This document shows, in pieces, positions 27,101 to 35,755 of a stretch of DNA of 64,000 nucleotides. The stretch lies in NCBI RefSeq assembly GCF_000426885.1, contig NZ_AUGF01000012.1:1-64000 (forward strand), given 5' to 3'. The DNA comes from Moraxella caprae DSM 19149. GTDB taxonomy: Bacteria; Pseudomonadota; Gammaproteobacteria; Pseudomonadales; Moraxellaceae. Under the pieces are notes generated by a model, which saw only the letters and a list, made by a program, of their open reading frames with translations, had not been told where the DNA came from and made no database searches. Position numbers and translations under genes: made by a program. The number at the start of each line of letters is the position of its first letter. Position 1 is the first letter of the stretch.

Positions 27101-27429
27101 GCGTTTTCCCCTTGTTTGGCATTGTGATTTAATTCGTTACTTAATTCACCGTCCAAATCCACTTCCTGATAAACCGCCTTTAACACCGTCATGCTGATTA
27201 AAATAAAAATCAGGGGCAAAAAAATACAGCTTAACTCAAACCACAACGGCAAACCCAAAAGCCCCGTCCCTGCTGGCATAAAATAGGCAAAAATCACCCA
27301 ACCTGCCATATACAGCAAGGTCAGATACAAAGACCATTTGGCCTCACGGTTTAACTGATGGGTGAGTGGGGCAGGCTTTGGGGGTTGGCTTGGGGTGGGT
27401 TGGTTGGCTTGGGGCGGGGTGTCTGACAT
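27097..27429 (-). CDS. yhdT: YhdT-family small membrane protein
   Basis: 110 aa, DUF997/YhdT type. A Pro/Gln-rich cytoplasmic N-terminus leads to NREAKWSLYLTLLYMAGWVIF and a second TM segment (LWFELSCIFLPLIFILISM). It precedes panF and overlaps it by 4 bp. In E. coli yhdT is likewise beside panF; its role is unknown but may support the symporter. Confidence 0.9.
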   Translation of the reverse strand: MSDTPPQANQPTPSQPPKPAPLTHQLNREAKWSLYLTLLYMAGWVIFAYFMPAGTGLLGLPLWFELSCIFLPLIFILISMTVLKAVYQEVDLDGELSNELNHNAKQGENA

Positions 27430-27540
27430 GGTGCGTCCTTACAAATTCTTATAAAACCCTTTACATAAGGGCAGGATAAAAGCAAAATAAAGGCGAAAAA
27501 ACGCACAAATTTTAACACAAAATCTGCCACTTTAAAATAA

Positions 27541-27570
27541 AAAAGACCTTAATTAATATTAAGGTCTTTT
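27541..27570. terminator. Bidirectional-looking terminator beyond rpsT
   Basis: AAAAGACCTTAAT / ATTAAGGTCTTTT forms a perfect hairpin with A and T runs on either side, 34 bp past the rpsT stop on the minus strand. Confidence 0.85.
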
Positions 27571-27603
27571 TAAGTCTGTTACCAAAACTGGCATGAGTGC
27601 CGA

Positions 27604-27870
27604 TTAAGCTTTTAGGGCTTTGATGGCTTTGTTTAGACGGCTCTTATGACGAGCGGCTTTGTTTTTGTGAATGATGCCTTTGTCAGCCATGCGGTCAATC
27701 ACAGGAACGGCTTTGTCGTAGGCTTCGGTTGCTAGGTCATAAGACTTAGATTCGATGGCAGATACCACACGTTTGATGCAGGTACGAACCATAGAGCGTT
27801 GAGAAGCGTTTTGGGCACGGCGTTTGACGTTTTGGCGTGCACGTTTACGAGCTTGGGCTGAGTTTGCCAT
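27604..27870 (-). CDS. rpsT: 30S ribosomal protein S20
   Basis: 88 aa, strongly basic, full length. The N-terminus [20 protein letters not shown] and the [20 protein letters not shown] segment are diagnostic of S20, which binds 16S rRNA at the bottom of the body of the small subunit. It is a solitary gene with its own terminator and a GGAAA-type ribosome site upstream. Confidence 0.97.
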   Translation of the reverse strand: MANSAQARKRARQNVKRRAQNASQRSMVRTCIKRVVSAIESKSYDLATEAYDKAVPVIDRMADKGIIHKNKAARHKSRLNKAIKALKA

Positions 27871-28030
27871 GATGATTTCCTTACAAAAAGTAAAAATGGA
27901 TAAAAGTAACTTAGTGTAGGCGATAATTCAGGCAGCCACCGAATTACCCAATAAAATAAAGGAGACACGTTGCCTAACACAATAAAGTCGATATATTAGC
28001 AAATTTTTGCGATTTATTCAAGTGTATTGT

Positions 28031-28239
28031 TGGGGCGTGTTGAATATTGATAACATTTTTTACAAGGTAATGATGAAAATTTGACAATTTCAACCCATTT
28101 TTGCATGAAAAATGGCTAAATCTTGTTTTTCATCGTCAAAATCCTTGTTGATATTTCAATATCAACTGCGGACTTTTCCTTGAAAAACGGGCGATTTCTC
28201 TCATTTTTCATTGCAAATACCAACATTCAACACACCCTA
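28031..28239 (+). repeat. Family 1 palindromic MITE-like element
   Basis: Ends TGGGGCGTGTTGAATATTGA and the reverse complement, CAACATTCAACACACCCTA. The arms TTTTTGCATGAAAAATGGCT and CATTTTTCATTGCAAATACC enclose the central stem GTTGATATTTCAATATCAAC. It lies between the divergent rpsT and gyrA genes, upstream of both. Confidence 0.85.
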
Positions 28240-28358
28240 AGTTTTAAAAATGCTAAAAAACCACCAAACCATAAAGTTTTAACATATTGATTTTTAATTA
28301 TTTTTTAAAATAAAAAGCTTGCATTTTATGGCGTAAAATTCGCCATTTTTGCCATTTT

Positions 28359-28368
28359 GTGCTATAAT
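28359..28368 (+). promoter_or_regulatory. Extended -10 promoter element for gyrA
   Basis: TGTGCTATAAT places a perfect TATAAT at 28363-28368 with an upstream TGn extension, about 30 bp ahead of the gyrA ATG. No good -35 box is visible at 17 bp, as expected for an extended -10 promoter. Confidence 0.6.
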
Positions 28369-28399
28369 GTCGCCTTTATGTGTGTTACTTGGAAAAATT

Positions 28400-31093
28400 A
28401 TGACCGATAGCGTAACCCCCGTTGGGATTGTTGATGAATTAAAGCAGTCCTACCTTGACTATGCGATGAGCGTCATCGTCTCTCGTGCCTTGCCTGATGT
28501 GCGAGACGGCTTAAAGCCTGTTCACCGCCGTGTGATGTACGCCATGCACGAGCTGTCCAACGATTATAACAAACCCTACAAAAAATCTGCCCGTGTCGTG
28601 GGCGATGTTATCGGTAAATACCACCCTCACGGCGACACTGCCGTGTATGATGCCATTGTGCGTCTTGCCCAGCCGTTTTCTATGCGGTATATGATGGTGG
28701 ACGGACAGGGTAACTTCGGTTCGGTGGACGGCGACCCACCTGCCGCCATGCGTTATACCGAAGTGCGTATGCAAAAACTCACGCACCAAATGCTTGCCGA
28801 CCTTGACAAAGACACGGTGGACTGGGAGGATAACTATGACGGCTCCGAAAAAATGCCGTCTGTGCTACCTGCCCGTGTGCCAAACCTGCTTGTCAATGGA
28901 GCAACGGGCATTGCAGTCGGCATGGCGACCAACATGGCACCGCACAACCTAACTGAAGTTGTGAACGCTTGTCTTGCCTATGCCGATAACCCACAGATTG
29001 ATGGCGATGAGCTGGCAAGCCACATCAGCGGGCCTGACTTCCCCACAGGTGGTATCATCTATGGGCGAAGTGGCATTTTTGACGCCTATCGCACAGGCAA
29101 GGGGCGACTGCACATTCGTGGGCGTTATGTCATTGAAAATATGGAAGGGGCAAGCAAAGACCGTGAACGCATTGTCTTTACTGAGATTCCTTATCAAGTC
29201 AATAAAGCCAAACTCATTGAGCAAATCGCCCAACTTGTCAATGACAAAAAATTAGACGGTATCACAGGCGTGCGTGATGAGTCTGACAAAGAGGGTATGC
29301 GGATTGCCATTGACCTAAGACGTGGCGAAAATGCCGAAGTTGTGGTAAATAATCTATTTTTGCAAACACCCTTAGAGTCCAGTTTTAGTATTAACATGGT
29401 TGCTCTTGACAACGGACAGCCACGCCTTATGACCTTGCATGACTTGATTGCCAGCTTTATCCGTCATCGCCAAGAAGTCGTTACACGCCGTACCATTTTT
29501 GAGCTGAATAAAGCCAAAGCTCGTGGACATTTGTTGGAGGGCTTGACCATTGCTCTTGCCAACATTGATGACATCATTGAGACCATTAAAAAGTCCGCCA
29601 ACCGTGCCGAGGCTCGTGAGAACCTGCTTGGGCGTATCTGGCAGGCGGGCAATGTGGTTGCCATGCTAAAAAATGCAGGGGCAACGTCTATCCGCCCCGA
29701 CATCATCGAAGGTGAGGACTTAAACGCACCGTTTGGGCTTGTCAATGACGACAAAGAATACCGCCTATCACCCGACCAAGTAAACGCCATTTTGGATATG
29801 CAACTCCACCGCTTGACAGGTTTGGAGCAGGACAAATTATCCAAAGAATACCAAGAGATTTTGGGCGAGATTGCACGCTTACAGATGATTTTGGCGGATT
29901 TTGACAAGCTCATGGGCGTGATTAAGGCGGAGCTTATCCAAATCCGTGATGATTTTGGCGATGAGCGTAAGACCGATATTGTGGACGCACGAGCCGATTT
30001 TAGCCGTGAAGACTTAATCCCAGAGCAGACGGTGGTCATGACCGTGTCGCATACAGGCTATGCCAAAACCCAAGCCGTGAGCGACTACCAAGCCCAAAAA
30101 CGTGGCGGAAAAGGCAAATCAGCAACCGCCATGAAAGAAGATGACGTGATTGAGCATTTATTAGTTACCAGTACGCACGCCCATATTTTGTGCTTTACCA
30201 ATACAGGGCGAGTGTTTGGCTTGCGTGGCTTTGAAGTGCCGATTGCGTCTCGTGGCTCAAAGGGTAGACCGCTTGTCAATCTTATCAACATTGACCCAAG
30301 CGAGAGCGTAACCGCCATTTTGCCTGTGGAGAGCCTAGCCGATGACGGTAAATTTGTGTTTTTTGCCACGGCAAGCGGTACGGTCAAGCGTGTGGCGTTG
30401 TCGCAATTTGCCAATTTGCGTGCCAACGGACTAAGAGCCATTGACCTTGTGGATGGCGATACCTTGATTGGCGTGGCGATTACGGACGGTGAGCAACAGA
30501 TTATGCTGTTCTCCAACGAAGGCAAAGCCATTCGCTTTAAAGAATCCGCCATTCGTGCCATGGGACGTACTGCCAAGGGCGTGCGTGGTATCCGTGTCAA
30601 TCTGCTCGCCAGTCTCGGCTTGGACGATGATGAGCCGACCGATGACGATACCGATGATAGTGATAATGACAGCGTGGTGTCGGTCAGCCGTGTGGTGTCG
30701 CTCGTGGTTGCCCCACAGGCAGGCGAGATTTTGACAGCGTGCGAAAACGGTTACGGCAAACGCACCCCGATTGACGACTATCCGACCAAAGGGCGTGGCG
30801 GTCAAGGCGTGATTGCCATTAAGACATCAGAGCGTAACGGCCAGCTTGTCAAAGCGGTGGCGGTAACAGGCGATGAAGACGTGATTTTAATCTCCGATAA
30901 AGGCACGCTTGTCCGCACACCGGTCGCCCAAATCGCAACCGCAGGACGTAACGCCCAAGGGGTCAAGCTCATTCGCATTGGCGAGAGCGAAACGCTGGTG
31001 GGGCTTGCGTGTGTGGAGCATGAAGAGCCAAGCGATGATGATAGCGACAGCGAACATGGCGAGATGATAGAAACGAGCCAAGACAGTGAATGA
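28400..31093 (+). CDS. gyrA: DNA gyrase subunit A
   Basis: ATP-dependent DNA supercoiling enzyme, breakage-reunion subunit. 897 aa from the ATG at 28400, where the usual [20 protein letters not shown] begins; a longer frame to 28349 crosses the promoter. Catalytic Tyr lies in [10 protein letters not shown]. The quinolone region [17 protein letters not shown] has Thr80 and Asp84, the susceptible-type residues. The GyrA box is [10 protein letters not shown]. The C-terminal beta-pinwheel carries a strongly acidic insertion near residues 740-760 ([17 protein letters not shown]) and an acidic tail. Confidence 0.96.
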   Translation: MTDSVTPVGIVDELKQSYLDYAMSVIVSRALPDVRDGLKPVHRRVMYAMHELSNDYNKPYKKSARVVGDVIGKYHPHGDTAVYDAIVRLAQPFSMRYMMVDGQGNFGSVDGDPPAAMRYTEVRMQKLTHQMLADLDKDTVDWEDNYDGSEKMPSVLPARVPNLLVNGATGIAVGMATNMAPHNLTEVVNACLAYADNPQIDGDELASHISGPDFPTGGIIYGRSGIFDAYRTGKGRLHIRGRYVIENMEGASKDRERIVFTEIPYQVNKAKLIEQIAQLVNDKKLDGITGVRDESDKEGMRIAIDLRRGENAEVVVNNLFLQTPLESSFSINMVALDNGQPRLMTLHDLIASFIRHRQEVVTRRTIFELNKAKARGHLLEGLTIALANIDDIIETIKKSANRAEARENLLGRIWQAGNVVAMLKNAGATSIRPDIIEGEDLNAPFGLVNDDKEYRLSPDQVNAILDMQLHRLTGLEQDKLSKEYQEILGEIARLQMILADFDKLMGVIKAELIQIRDDFGDERKTDIVDARADFSREDLIPEQTVVMTVSHTGYAKTQAVSDYQAQKRGGKGKSATAMKEDDVIEHLLVTSTHAHILCFTNTGRVFGLRGFEVPIASRGSKGRPLVNLINIDPSESVTAILPVESLADDGKFVFFATASGTVKRVALSQFANLRANGLRAIDLVDGDTLIGVAITDGEQQIMLFSNEGKAIRFKESAIRAMGRTAKGVRGIRVNLLASLGLDDDEPTDDDTDDSDNDSVVSVSRVVSLVVAPQAGEILTACENGYGKRTPIDDYPTKGRGGQGVIAIKTSERNGQLVKAVAVTGDEDVILISDKGTLVRTPVAQIATAGRNAQGVKLIRIGESETLVGLACVEHEEPSDDDSDSEHGEMIETSQDSE

Positions 31094-31095
31094 TA

Positions 31096-31124
31096 AAAAA
31101 GGCGGATTGATGTCCGCCTTTTTG
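31096..31124 (+). terminator. Terminator after gyrA
   Basis: AAAAAGGCGGA / TCCGCCTTTTT, a perfect stem with a T run, 3 bp past the stop. Confidence 0.9.
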
Positions 31125-31240
31125 TTGGGCGTGTTATTGGGTGTATAAATGTGTTTTGCCTTTATTGGTCTTCACCTGAATTTTTTTCAACTTTTTTTTA
31201 AAATATATCAGTTTTTTTCATTAAGAAAATGTGGTTTAAT

Positions 31241-31446
31241 AGTGCGTGTTGAATCTTTGTATTTGCGATGAACAATGAGAAAAATCGCACGTTTTTCAAG
31301 GAAAAAGTGAAGTTTGATGGCCACTCTATCAAACGAGCTTTTGACACAGAAAAACAAGATTTAGCCATTTTTCATGCAAAAACATTGTTCATACCTAAAA
31401 TTTTTTAAAATGTAAAATGTGTTATAAAGGTTCAGCACGCCCTACA
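31241..31446 (-). repeat. Family 1 palindromic MITE-like element
   Basis: Inverse orientation. It opens GTGCGTGTTGAATCTTTG and runs through CGCACGTTTTTCAAGGAAAA, ATTTAGCCATTTTTCATGCA and ATAAAGGTTCAGCACGCCCTA. It occupies the gap between the gyrA terminator and mesX, so any mesX promoter lies in it or in the 33 bp after it. Confidence 0.85.
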
Positions 31447-31479
31447 CCCATTCCAAAAACAACCCCGTAAGGTGAAAAA

Positions 31480-32457
31480 ATGACCGCACAATTTCAATGC
31501 CGAGTGCATACCCAGCGTTTTGATGAAAACTATGAGCCAGCCAGTAGCACTCGTTTGACCACCAACTTTGCTAACCTAGCTCGTGGCGAAAACCGCAAAC
31601 AAAACCTACAAAACGCCATTGCCATGATTAACAACCGTTTTAACGATTTGGCGAACTGGGACAACCCCACCAACGACCGCTATTCGGTGCTGATTGACAT
31701 TGTGTCTATTGACATTGACGTGGCAGGCAAGGGCGAATTTTTCTCAGGATTAGAATGGTTAAAAACGTCTGTACTTGACCACAAAACAGGCAAAACCATT
31801 GACGGCATCATCGGCAACAGCTTTTCATCGTTTGTCCGTGATTATGATTTTAGCGTGCTACTTCGTGAGTACAACAAGGACAAGCCTGAATTTAGTGTGC
31901 CAGAAGGCTATGGCGATTTGCATGGCAAATTGTTCAAATTCATGGTTGCGTCCGAAGAGTACAAAGCCCAATCCAAAAAACCGCCCGTACTGTGCCTAAG
32001 CGTTGCGACCACTCGCACCTACCACAGAACCACCAACACACACCCGATTTTGGGCGTGGAATATGTGCAAAACGACTATTCATTGACCGATGAATATTTT
32101 GCCAAAATGGGCTTAAAAGTGCGTTACTTTATGCCACCAAAATCGGTTGCTCCGTATGCGTTTTATTTTGATGAAAATGCTGATTTGTTGAATGATTACA
32201 CCAACTTAGAGCTCATCAGCACCATTGCGACCATGGAAGCGTTCCAGCGTATCTATCGCCCAGAGATTTATAGTGCCAATTCGGTGGCGGGGCAAGTGTA
32301 CAAGGGTAGTCTAACTTATGAAGACTATGCCGTGCCGAAAGTGGATTATGACCGTGTGGAGCGTAACGATTTGGCGGTAAAACAAGGCAAACTTGCCGAA
32401 GAGCAGTTTATCAAGCCGTACAAAGAGATTTTGGACGCTTGGCTTGCCGAAAAATAA
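31480..32457 (+). CDS. mesX: MesX, DUF1852 partner of methionine synthase MesD
   Basis: 325 aa, DUF1852 family. Typical stretches are DRYSVLIDIVSIDIDVAGKG, IDGIIGNSFSSFVRDYDFSV and LCLSVATTRTYHRTTNTHPI. DUF1852 proteins are needed for activity of the folate-independent, oxygen-requiring methionine synthase MesD in Acinetobacter-type bacteria (established for the family). Here it sits directly upstream of mesD, with an AAGGTG ribosome site. It is followed by a hairpin that may reduce read-through. Confidence 0.9.
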   Translation: MTAQFQCRVHTQRFDENYEPASSTRLTTNFANLARGENRKQNLQNAIAMINNRFNDLANWDNPTNDRYSVLIDIVSIDIDVAGKGEFFSGLEWLKTSVLDHKTGKTIDGIIGNSFSSFVRDYDFSVLLREYNKDKPEFSVPEGYGDLHGKLFKFMVASEEYKAQSKKPPVLCLSVATTRTYHRTTNTHPILGVEYVQNDYSLTDEYFAKMGLKVRYFMPPKSVAPYAFYFDENADLLNDYTNLELISTIATMEAFQRIYRPEIYSANSVAGQVYKGSLTYEDYAVPKVDYDRVERNDLAVKQGKLAEEQFIKPYKEILDAWLAEK

Positions 32458-32468
32458 AAGATGAATTT

Positions 32469-32508
32469 CAATCAACCGATTTAATTGTCGGTTGATTTGA
32501 ATTTTTTT
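32469..32508 (+). terminator. Terminator or attenuating hairpin between mesX and mesD
   Basis: CAATCAACCGA / TCGGTTGATTTG followed by AATTTTTTT. A TATAAT box follows at once (32511-32516), suggesting mesD also has its own promoter. The stem would let the two genes be expressed at different levels. Confidence 0.65.
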
Positions 32509-32510
32509 GG

Positions 32511-32516
32511 TATAAT
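32511..32516 (+). promoter_or_regulatory. -10-like box ahead of mesD
   Basis: TATAAT directly after the mesX-mesD hairpin, 26 bp before the mesD ATG. A matching -35 box is not convincing, so the call is tentative. Confidence 0.4.
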
Positions 32517-32541
32517 GCAAATTTTAATTTAGGAAAATACA

Positions 32542-33576
32542 ATGAGCAAACTTTTACTTCCCACTTCCACCGCAGGCAGTTTGCCAAAACCGTCTTGGCT
32601 TGCCGAACCCGAAAAACTGTGGTCAGAATGGAAATTTGAAGGCGATGAGCTACGCCAAGCCAAGCAAGACGCACTACTTATATCGCTTGCCGAGCAGACC
32701 CGTGCAGGCATTGACATTGTCAGCGACGGTGAGCAGACTCGTCAGCACTTTGTAACCACGTTTATTGAGCATTTGGACGGTGTGGATTTTAACAAGCGTG
32801 AAACCGTCCGTATTCGTAACCGCTACGATGCTAGTGTGCCTAGCGTGGTAGGCGATGTGTCTCGCCCGAAATCGGTGTTTGTGGACGATGCCAAATTTTT
32901 GCGTCAGCATACCGACAAGCTCATCAAATGGGCGTTGCCTGGCCCGATGACGATGATTGATACCTTGTATGACGGGCATTACAAGAGCCGTGAAAAATTG
33001 GCGTGGGAATTTGCCAAAATCCTAAATGAAGAAGCAAAAGAGCTAGAAGCGGCAGGCGTGGATATTATTCAGTTTGATGAGCCTGCGTTTAATGTGTTTT
33101 TTGATGAGCTAAACGATTGGGGCGTGGCAACTTTGGAGCGTGCCACCTCCGGGCTAAAATGCCAAACAGCGGTACATATCTGCTACGGCTACGGCATTAA
33201 GGCGAACACCGATTGGAAGCAAACGCTTGGCAACGAATGGCGACAATACGAAGAGAGTTTCCCAAAACTGCAACAATCCAAAATTGACATCATCTCGCTA
33301 GAATGCCAAAATTCTCGTGTGCCAATGGATTTGATTGAGCTGATTCGTGGCAAAACGGTCATGGTTGGGGCGATTGACGTGGCGACCAATGAGGTTGAAA
33401 CACCTGAGCAAGTGGCGGATACTTTGCGTAAAGCCTTGCAATTTGTGGATGCAGATAAACTCTACCCAAGCACCAACTGCGGTATGGCTCCACTATCTCG
33501 TACGGTTGCTCGTGGTAAGTTGCACGCTCTTAGCGAAGGGGCGAAAATTATCCGTAACGAGTTGGCAGGTAAATAA
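32542..33576 (+). CDS. mesD: Methionine synthase MesD (short MetE-like, folate-independent)
   Basis: 344 aa, only the catalytic C-terminal half of a MetE-type enzyme. It starts LLPTSTAGSLPKPSWL and has DIVSDGEQTRQHFV, IIQFDEPAFNVFF, the zinc-binding HICYGYG and NCGMAPLSR. The MetE folate-binding N-terminal domain is missing. With the DUF1852 gene upstream and a flavin reductase downstream this matches the MesD/MesX system, which makes methionine from homocysteine using an unusual methyl donor in an oxygen-dependent reaction. The donor is not evident from sequence. It also resembles core-MetE proteins MesA-MesC, but the DUF1852 neighbour favours MesD. Confidence 0.9.
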   Translation: MSKLLLPTSTAGSLPKPSWLAEPEKLWSEWKFEGDELRQAKQDALLISLAEQTRAGIDIVSDGEQTRQHFVTTFIEHLDGVDFNKRETVRIRNRYDASVPSVVGDVSRPKSVFVDDAKFLRQHTDKLIKWALPGPMTMIDTLYDGHYKSREKLAWEFAKILNEEAKELEAAGVDIIQFDEPAFNVFFDELNDWGVATLERATSGLKCQTAVHICYGYGIKANTDWKQTLGNEWRQYEESFPKLQQSKIDIISLECQNSRVPMDLIELIRGKTVMVGAIDVATNEVETPEQVADTLRKALQFVDADKLYPSTNCGMAPLSRTVARGKLHALSEGAKIIRNELAGK

Positions 33577-33656
33577 TCAGCCAAATCGAATGAATGTTGG
33601 GTTTTCTGTATGAAAATCCAACATTTGTATTTATAAAATAATTTAAGAAAATAACA

Positions 33657-34163
33657 ATGGTATCAGTAACAGATTTTAAAGACGCAATGGCAAAACTCAC
33701 CACCGCTGTTCATGTGATAACGACAGACGGTGTGGCAGGGCGACATGGTTTTACGGCATCGGCAGTATGTAGCGTGACCGACACGCCCCCGACTTTGCTT
33801 GTGTGTATGAATACAAACATCGGATTTTATGACAATTTTGTCAAAAATGGCGTGCTTATGGTCAATACCTTGACCGCTGAACAGTCGCACTTATCTAATA
33901 CGTTCGCATCACGGCTAAATTCTGATGAGCGTTTTGAGCACGGCACTTGGGAGACACTAACCACAGGCTCGCCAATGCTAACTGATGCCTTGATGAGCTT
34001 TGATTGCAAGATTAGCGAGATTAAAGAAGTTGGCACGCATGGGGTGTTCATTTGTGAGATTATCGCCATTCGTCAAGGCGACAGTGATAAGGCATTGACT
34101 TATTTTAACCGTAATTATCATAAAACTGATGACGGCACGGCATTATACAGCCAACAAAATTGA
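33657..34163 (+). CDS. Flavin reductase-family protein
   Basis: 168 aa FMN-binding split-barrel protein (flavin reductase domain). The motifs are TTAVHVITTDGVAGRHGFTA, then SVTDTPPTLLVCMN and FVKNGVLMVNTLTAEQ, as in HpaC-like NAD(P)H:flavin oxidoreductases. It is third in the mesX-mesD cluster and about 80 bp from mesD. A plausible job is to supply reduced flavin for the oxygen-dependent MesD/MesX reaction; this link is inference from position. Confidence 0.85.
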   Translation: MVSVTDFKDAMAKLTTAVHVITTDGVAGRHGFTASAVCSVTDTPPTLLVCMNTNIGFYDNFVKNGVLMVNTLTAEQSHLSNTFASRLNSDERFEHGTWETLTTGSPMLTDALMSFDCKISEIKEVGTHGVFICEIIAIRQGDSDKALTYFNRNYHKTDDGTALYSQQN

Positions 34164-34189
34164 ATTTTACTACAAAAACCTTTCGCCAC

Positions 34190-34262
34190 AAGCTTGCCTG
34201 TGGATCGTTTTCCGTCATGGGCAGGCATGGCTCACCACGAACGAAAACCGTAGTACTTTTTC
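34190..34262. repeat. Partial family 3 repeat
   Basis: GGATCGTTTTCCGTCATGGG and CTCACCACGAACGAAAACCG followed by GTAGTACTTTTTCAT resemble the right half of the 17615-17734 element (CTCACCACGAACGGTTTTC). It sits directly before a family 1 copy, so the 470-bp gap downstream of the flavin reductase is almost entirely repeats. Confidence 0.45.
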
Positions 34263-34282
34263 ATTTTGTATGGTGTAAAAGC

Positions 34283-34503
34283 TAGGGCATGCCTGCCTTT
34301 GGTATCTGTAATGAAAATGCCTTTTTAAAAAAGCAGGGGAATCGCACGTTTTTCAACGGAAAAACGCAGGCTGTAAGTTTTTTATCAAACAAGCTTTGGT
34401 CTTCGCGCCATAAGATTTGACTATTTTTCATGCAAAAATTGATTGACATTGTCAAATTTTCATCTTGTTTTATAAAAATGTTATCAATGGTAGGCACGTC
34501 CTA
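34283..34503 (-). repeat. Family 1 palindromic MITE-like element
   Basis: TAGGGCATGCCTGCCTTTGG at the left, GCACGTTTTTCAACGGAAAA inside, and TTATCAATGGTAGGCACGTC at the right, with TTTTTCATGCAAAAATTGAT before the right end. Orientation is opposite to the 28031 copy. Confidence 0.85.
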
Positions 34504-34630
34504 GTATTTAAAAGCAACAAGCGGGGTTCTATGGCGTGCCATGCTTGCCAAATACTTAACCAAAAGGAGTATTTTATCCTTGACAAATATCATGAATAAT
34601 ACACCAAAACCAATATCCCAAAGGTGTCTT

Positions 34631-35746
34631 ATGACCGTCCAAGCCTATAACCCCAAAGCCCCAAATAACCCCGCCCCCACTTCAAACCCCCAAACCAGCC
34701 CTGAGCTATTACAAATCAGCGAGCCAAGCCAAGCCCACGCCAAACCGTCAGATGGTTCGTGCGGTTGTGGTGGCTCTCACAACCACAACCATAGCCATGC
34801 CCATCATCATAACCACGAGCCTGAATTTTTTGATGACGGCATTCGGGTCATGCCCACATCAGACGACCTAAAACGCTTATCATCGGACGCCGAACTCATA
34901 CAGCAAGCCATCAGCGAAGAAAACGCCAATCACAGCAATCTTATCGCTTCATCTCGCCAAAGCGTGCCGACCATTACGGTCAATGGCGTGCTTATCAGCG
35001 AGCAAGCCATTGGCGAAGAAGTGCAGTATCACCCTGCCGACAGCCAAGACGAAGCGTTGTTTTTATCCGCCCAAGCGTTGGTCATTCGTGAGTTATTACG
35101 CCAAGCGGTCATGGCGGATGATGAATTAAAAGACGAATGGCAAGTCGATGATGAGAACGCCATCTCAAAACTCATCGCCAAAAACGTCCACCCCAACACG
35201 CCAACCGACAGCATTTGTGAGCAGTATTACACCGCCAATCAAGGCGAGTTTACCGCACCGCCTGTCATGAAAGTTCGCCATATTCTCTTTGCTTGTCCGC
35301 CCGAAGAAGGCGAAGAACGCATTGAGCTAAAAAAACGTGCCTATGAGCTGATTGATACCATCAAAAACAGCCCCAATCCGTCAGGCGAATTTATTACCCA
35401 AGCCATGCAATACTCTGCCTGTCCGTCCAAGACAGATGGGGGCGAGCTTGGTATTTTACAAAAAGGGGCGACTGTACCCGAGTTTGAAAAGGCGGTCTTT
35501 GCTCTGCCCAAAGGACTTGCCCCAAGCCCCATTGAGAGCCGTTATGGGGTGCATATTGTGGACGTGATGGAGCGTATGGACGGTAAGGCATTGAGCTTTG
35601 ATGAAGCCCTGCCCATGATTAGAAATAGACTGTCTCAGCAGGCATTTCATCATGCGTTAATTGATTATCTGTACACCCTAAAACAAAATGCCGACATCGT
35701 GGGCATTGATATTAGTGTTAATCAAGAGAACATTTATCGAGGATAA
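34631..35746 (+). CDS. Parvulin-type peptidyl-prolyl isomerase with CxC and His-rich segment
   Basis: 371 aa from the ATG at 34631, which has an AAAGGTG site; the frame extends upstream to 34541 without a site. The PPIase core is VMKVRHILFACPPEEGEE, CPSKTDGGELGILQKG and GLAPSPIESRYGVHIVDV. An N-terminal stretch carries Cys-Gly-Cys at 44-46 and eight His within residues 50-62, likely a metal-binding segment. It lies directly before moeA, and homologues are often found with nitrate reductase operons, so it may help mature a molybdoenzyme. No signal peptide, so cytoplasmic. Confidence 0.82.
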   Translation: MTVQAYNPKAPNNPAPTSNPQTSPELLQISEPSQAHAKPSDGSCGCGGSHNHNHSHAHHHNHEPEFFDDGIRVMPTSDDLKRLSSDAELIQQAISEENANHSNLIASSRQSVPTITVNGVLISEQAIGEEVQYHPADSQDEALFLSAQALVIRELLRQAVMADDELKDEWQVDDENAISKLIAKNVHPNTPTDSICEQYYTANQGEFTAPPVMKVRHILFACPPEEGEERIELKKRAYELIDTIKNSPNPSGEFITQAMQYSACPSKTDGGELGILQKGATVPEFEKAVFALPKGLAPSPIESRYGVHIVDVMERMDGKALSFDEALPMIRNRLSQQAFHHALIDYLYTLKQNADIVGIDISVNQENIYRG

Positions 35747-35755
35747 GGAGGGATT

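Noticed and set aside
28637-28651. Possible quinolone-resistance change in GyrA (Thr at codon 80)
   Set aside because: Thr80 with Asp84 is the wild-type arrangement known for Moraxella; resistance is linked to Thr80Ile.
29464-30039. Long minus-strand ORFs inside gyrA (also 30085-30600 and 30431-30805)
   Set aside because: Antisense shadows of a strongly conserved gene; no ribosome sites or recognisable domains.
21325-34503. CRISPR array suggested by repeated similar blocks
   Set aside because: Copies are 175-225 bp, kilobases apart and in both orientations, without regular spacers or cas genes.
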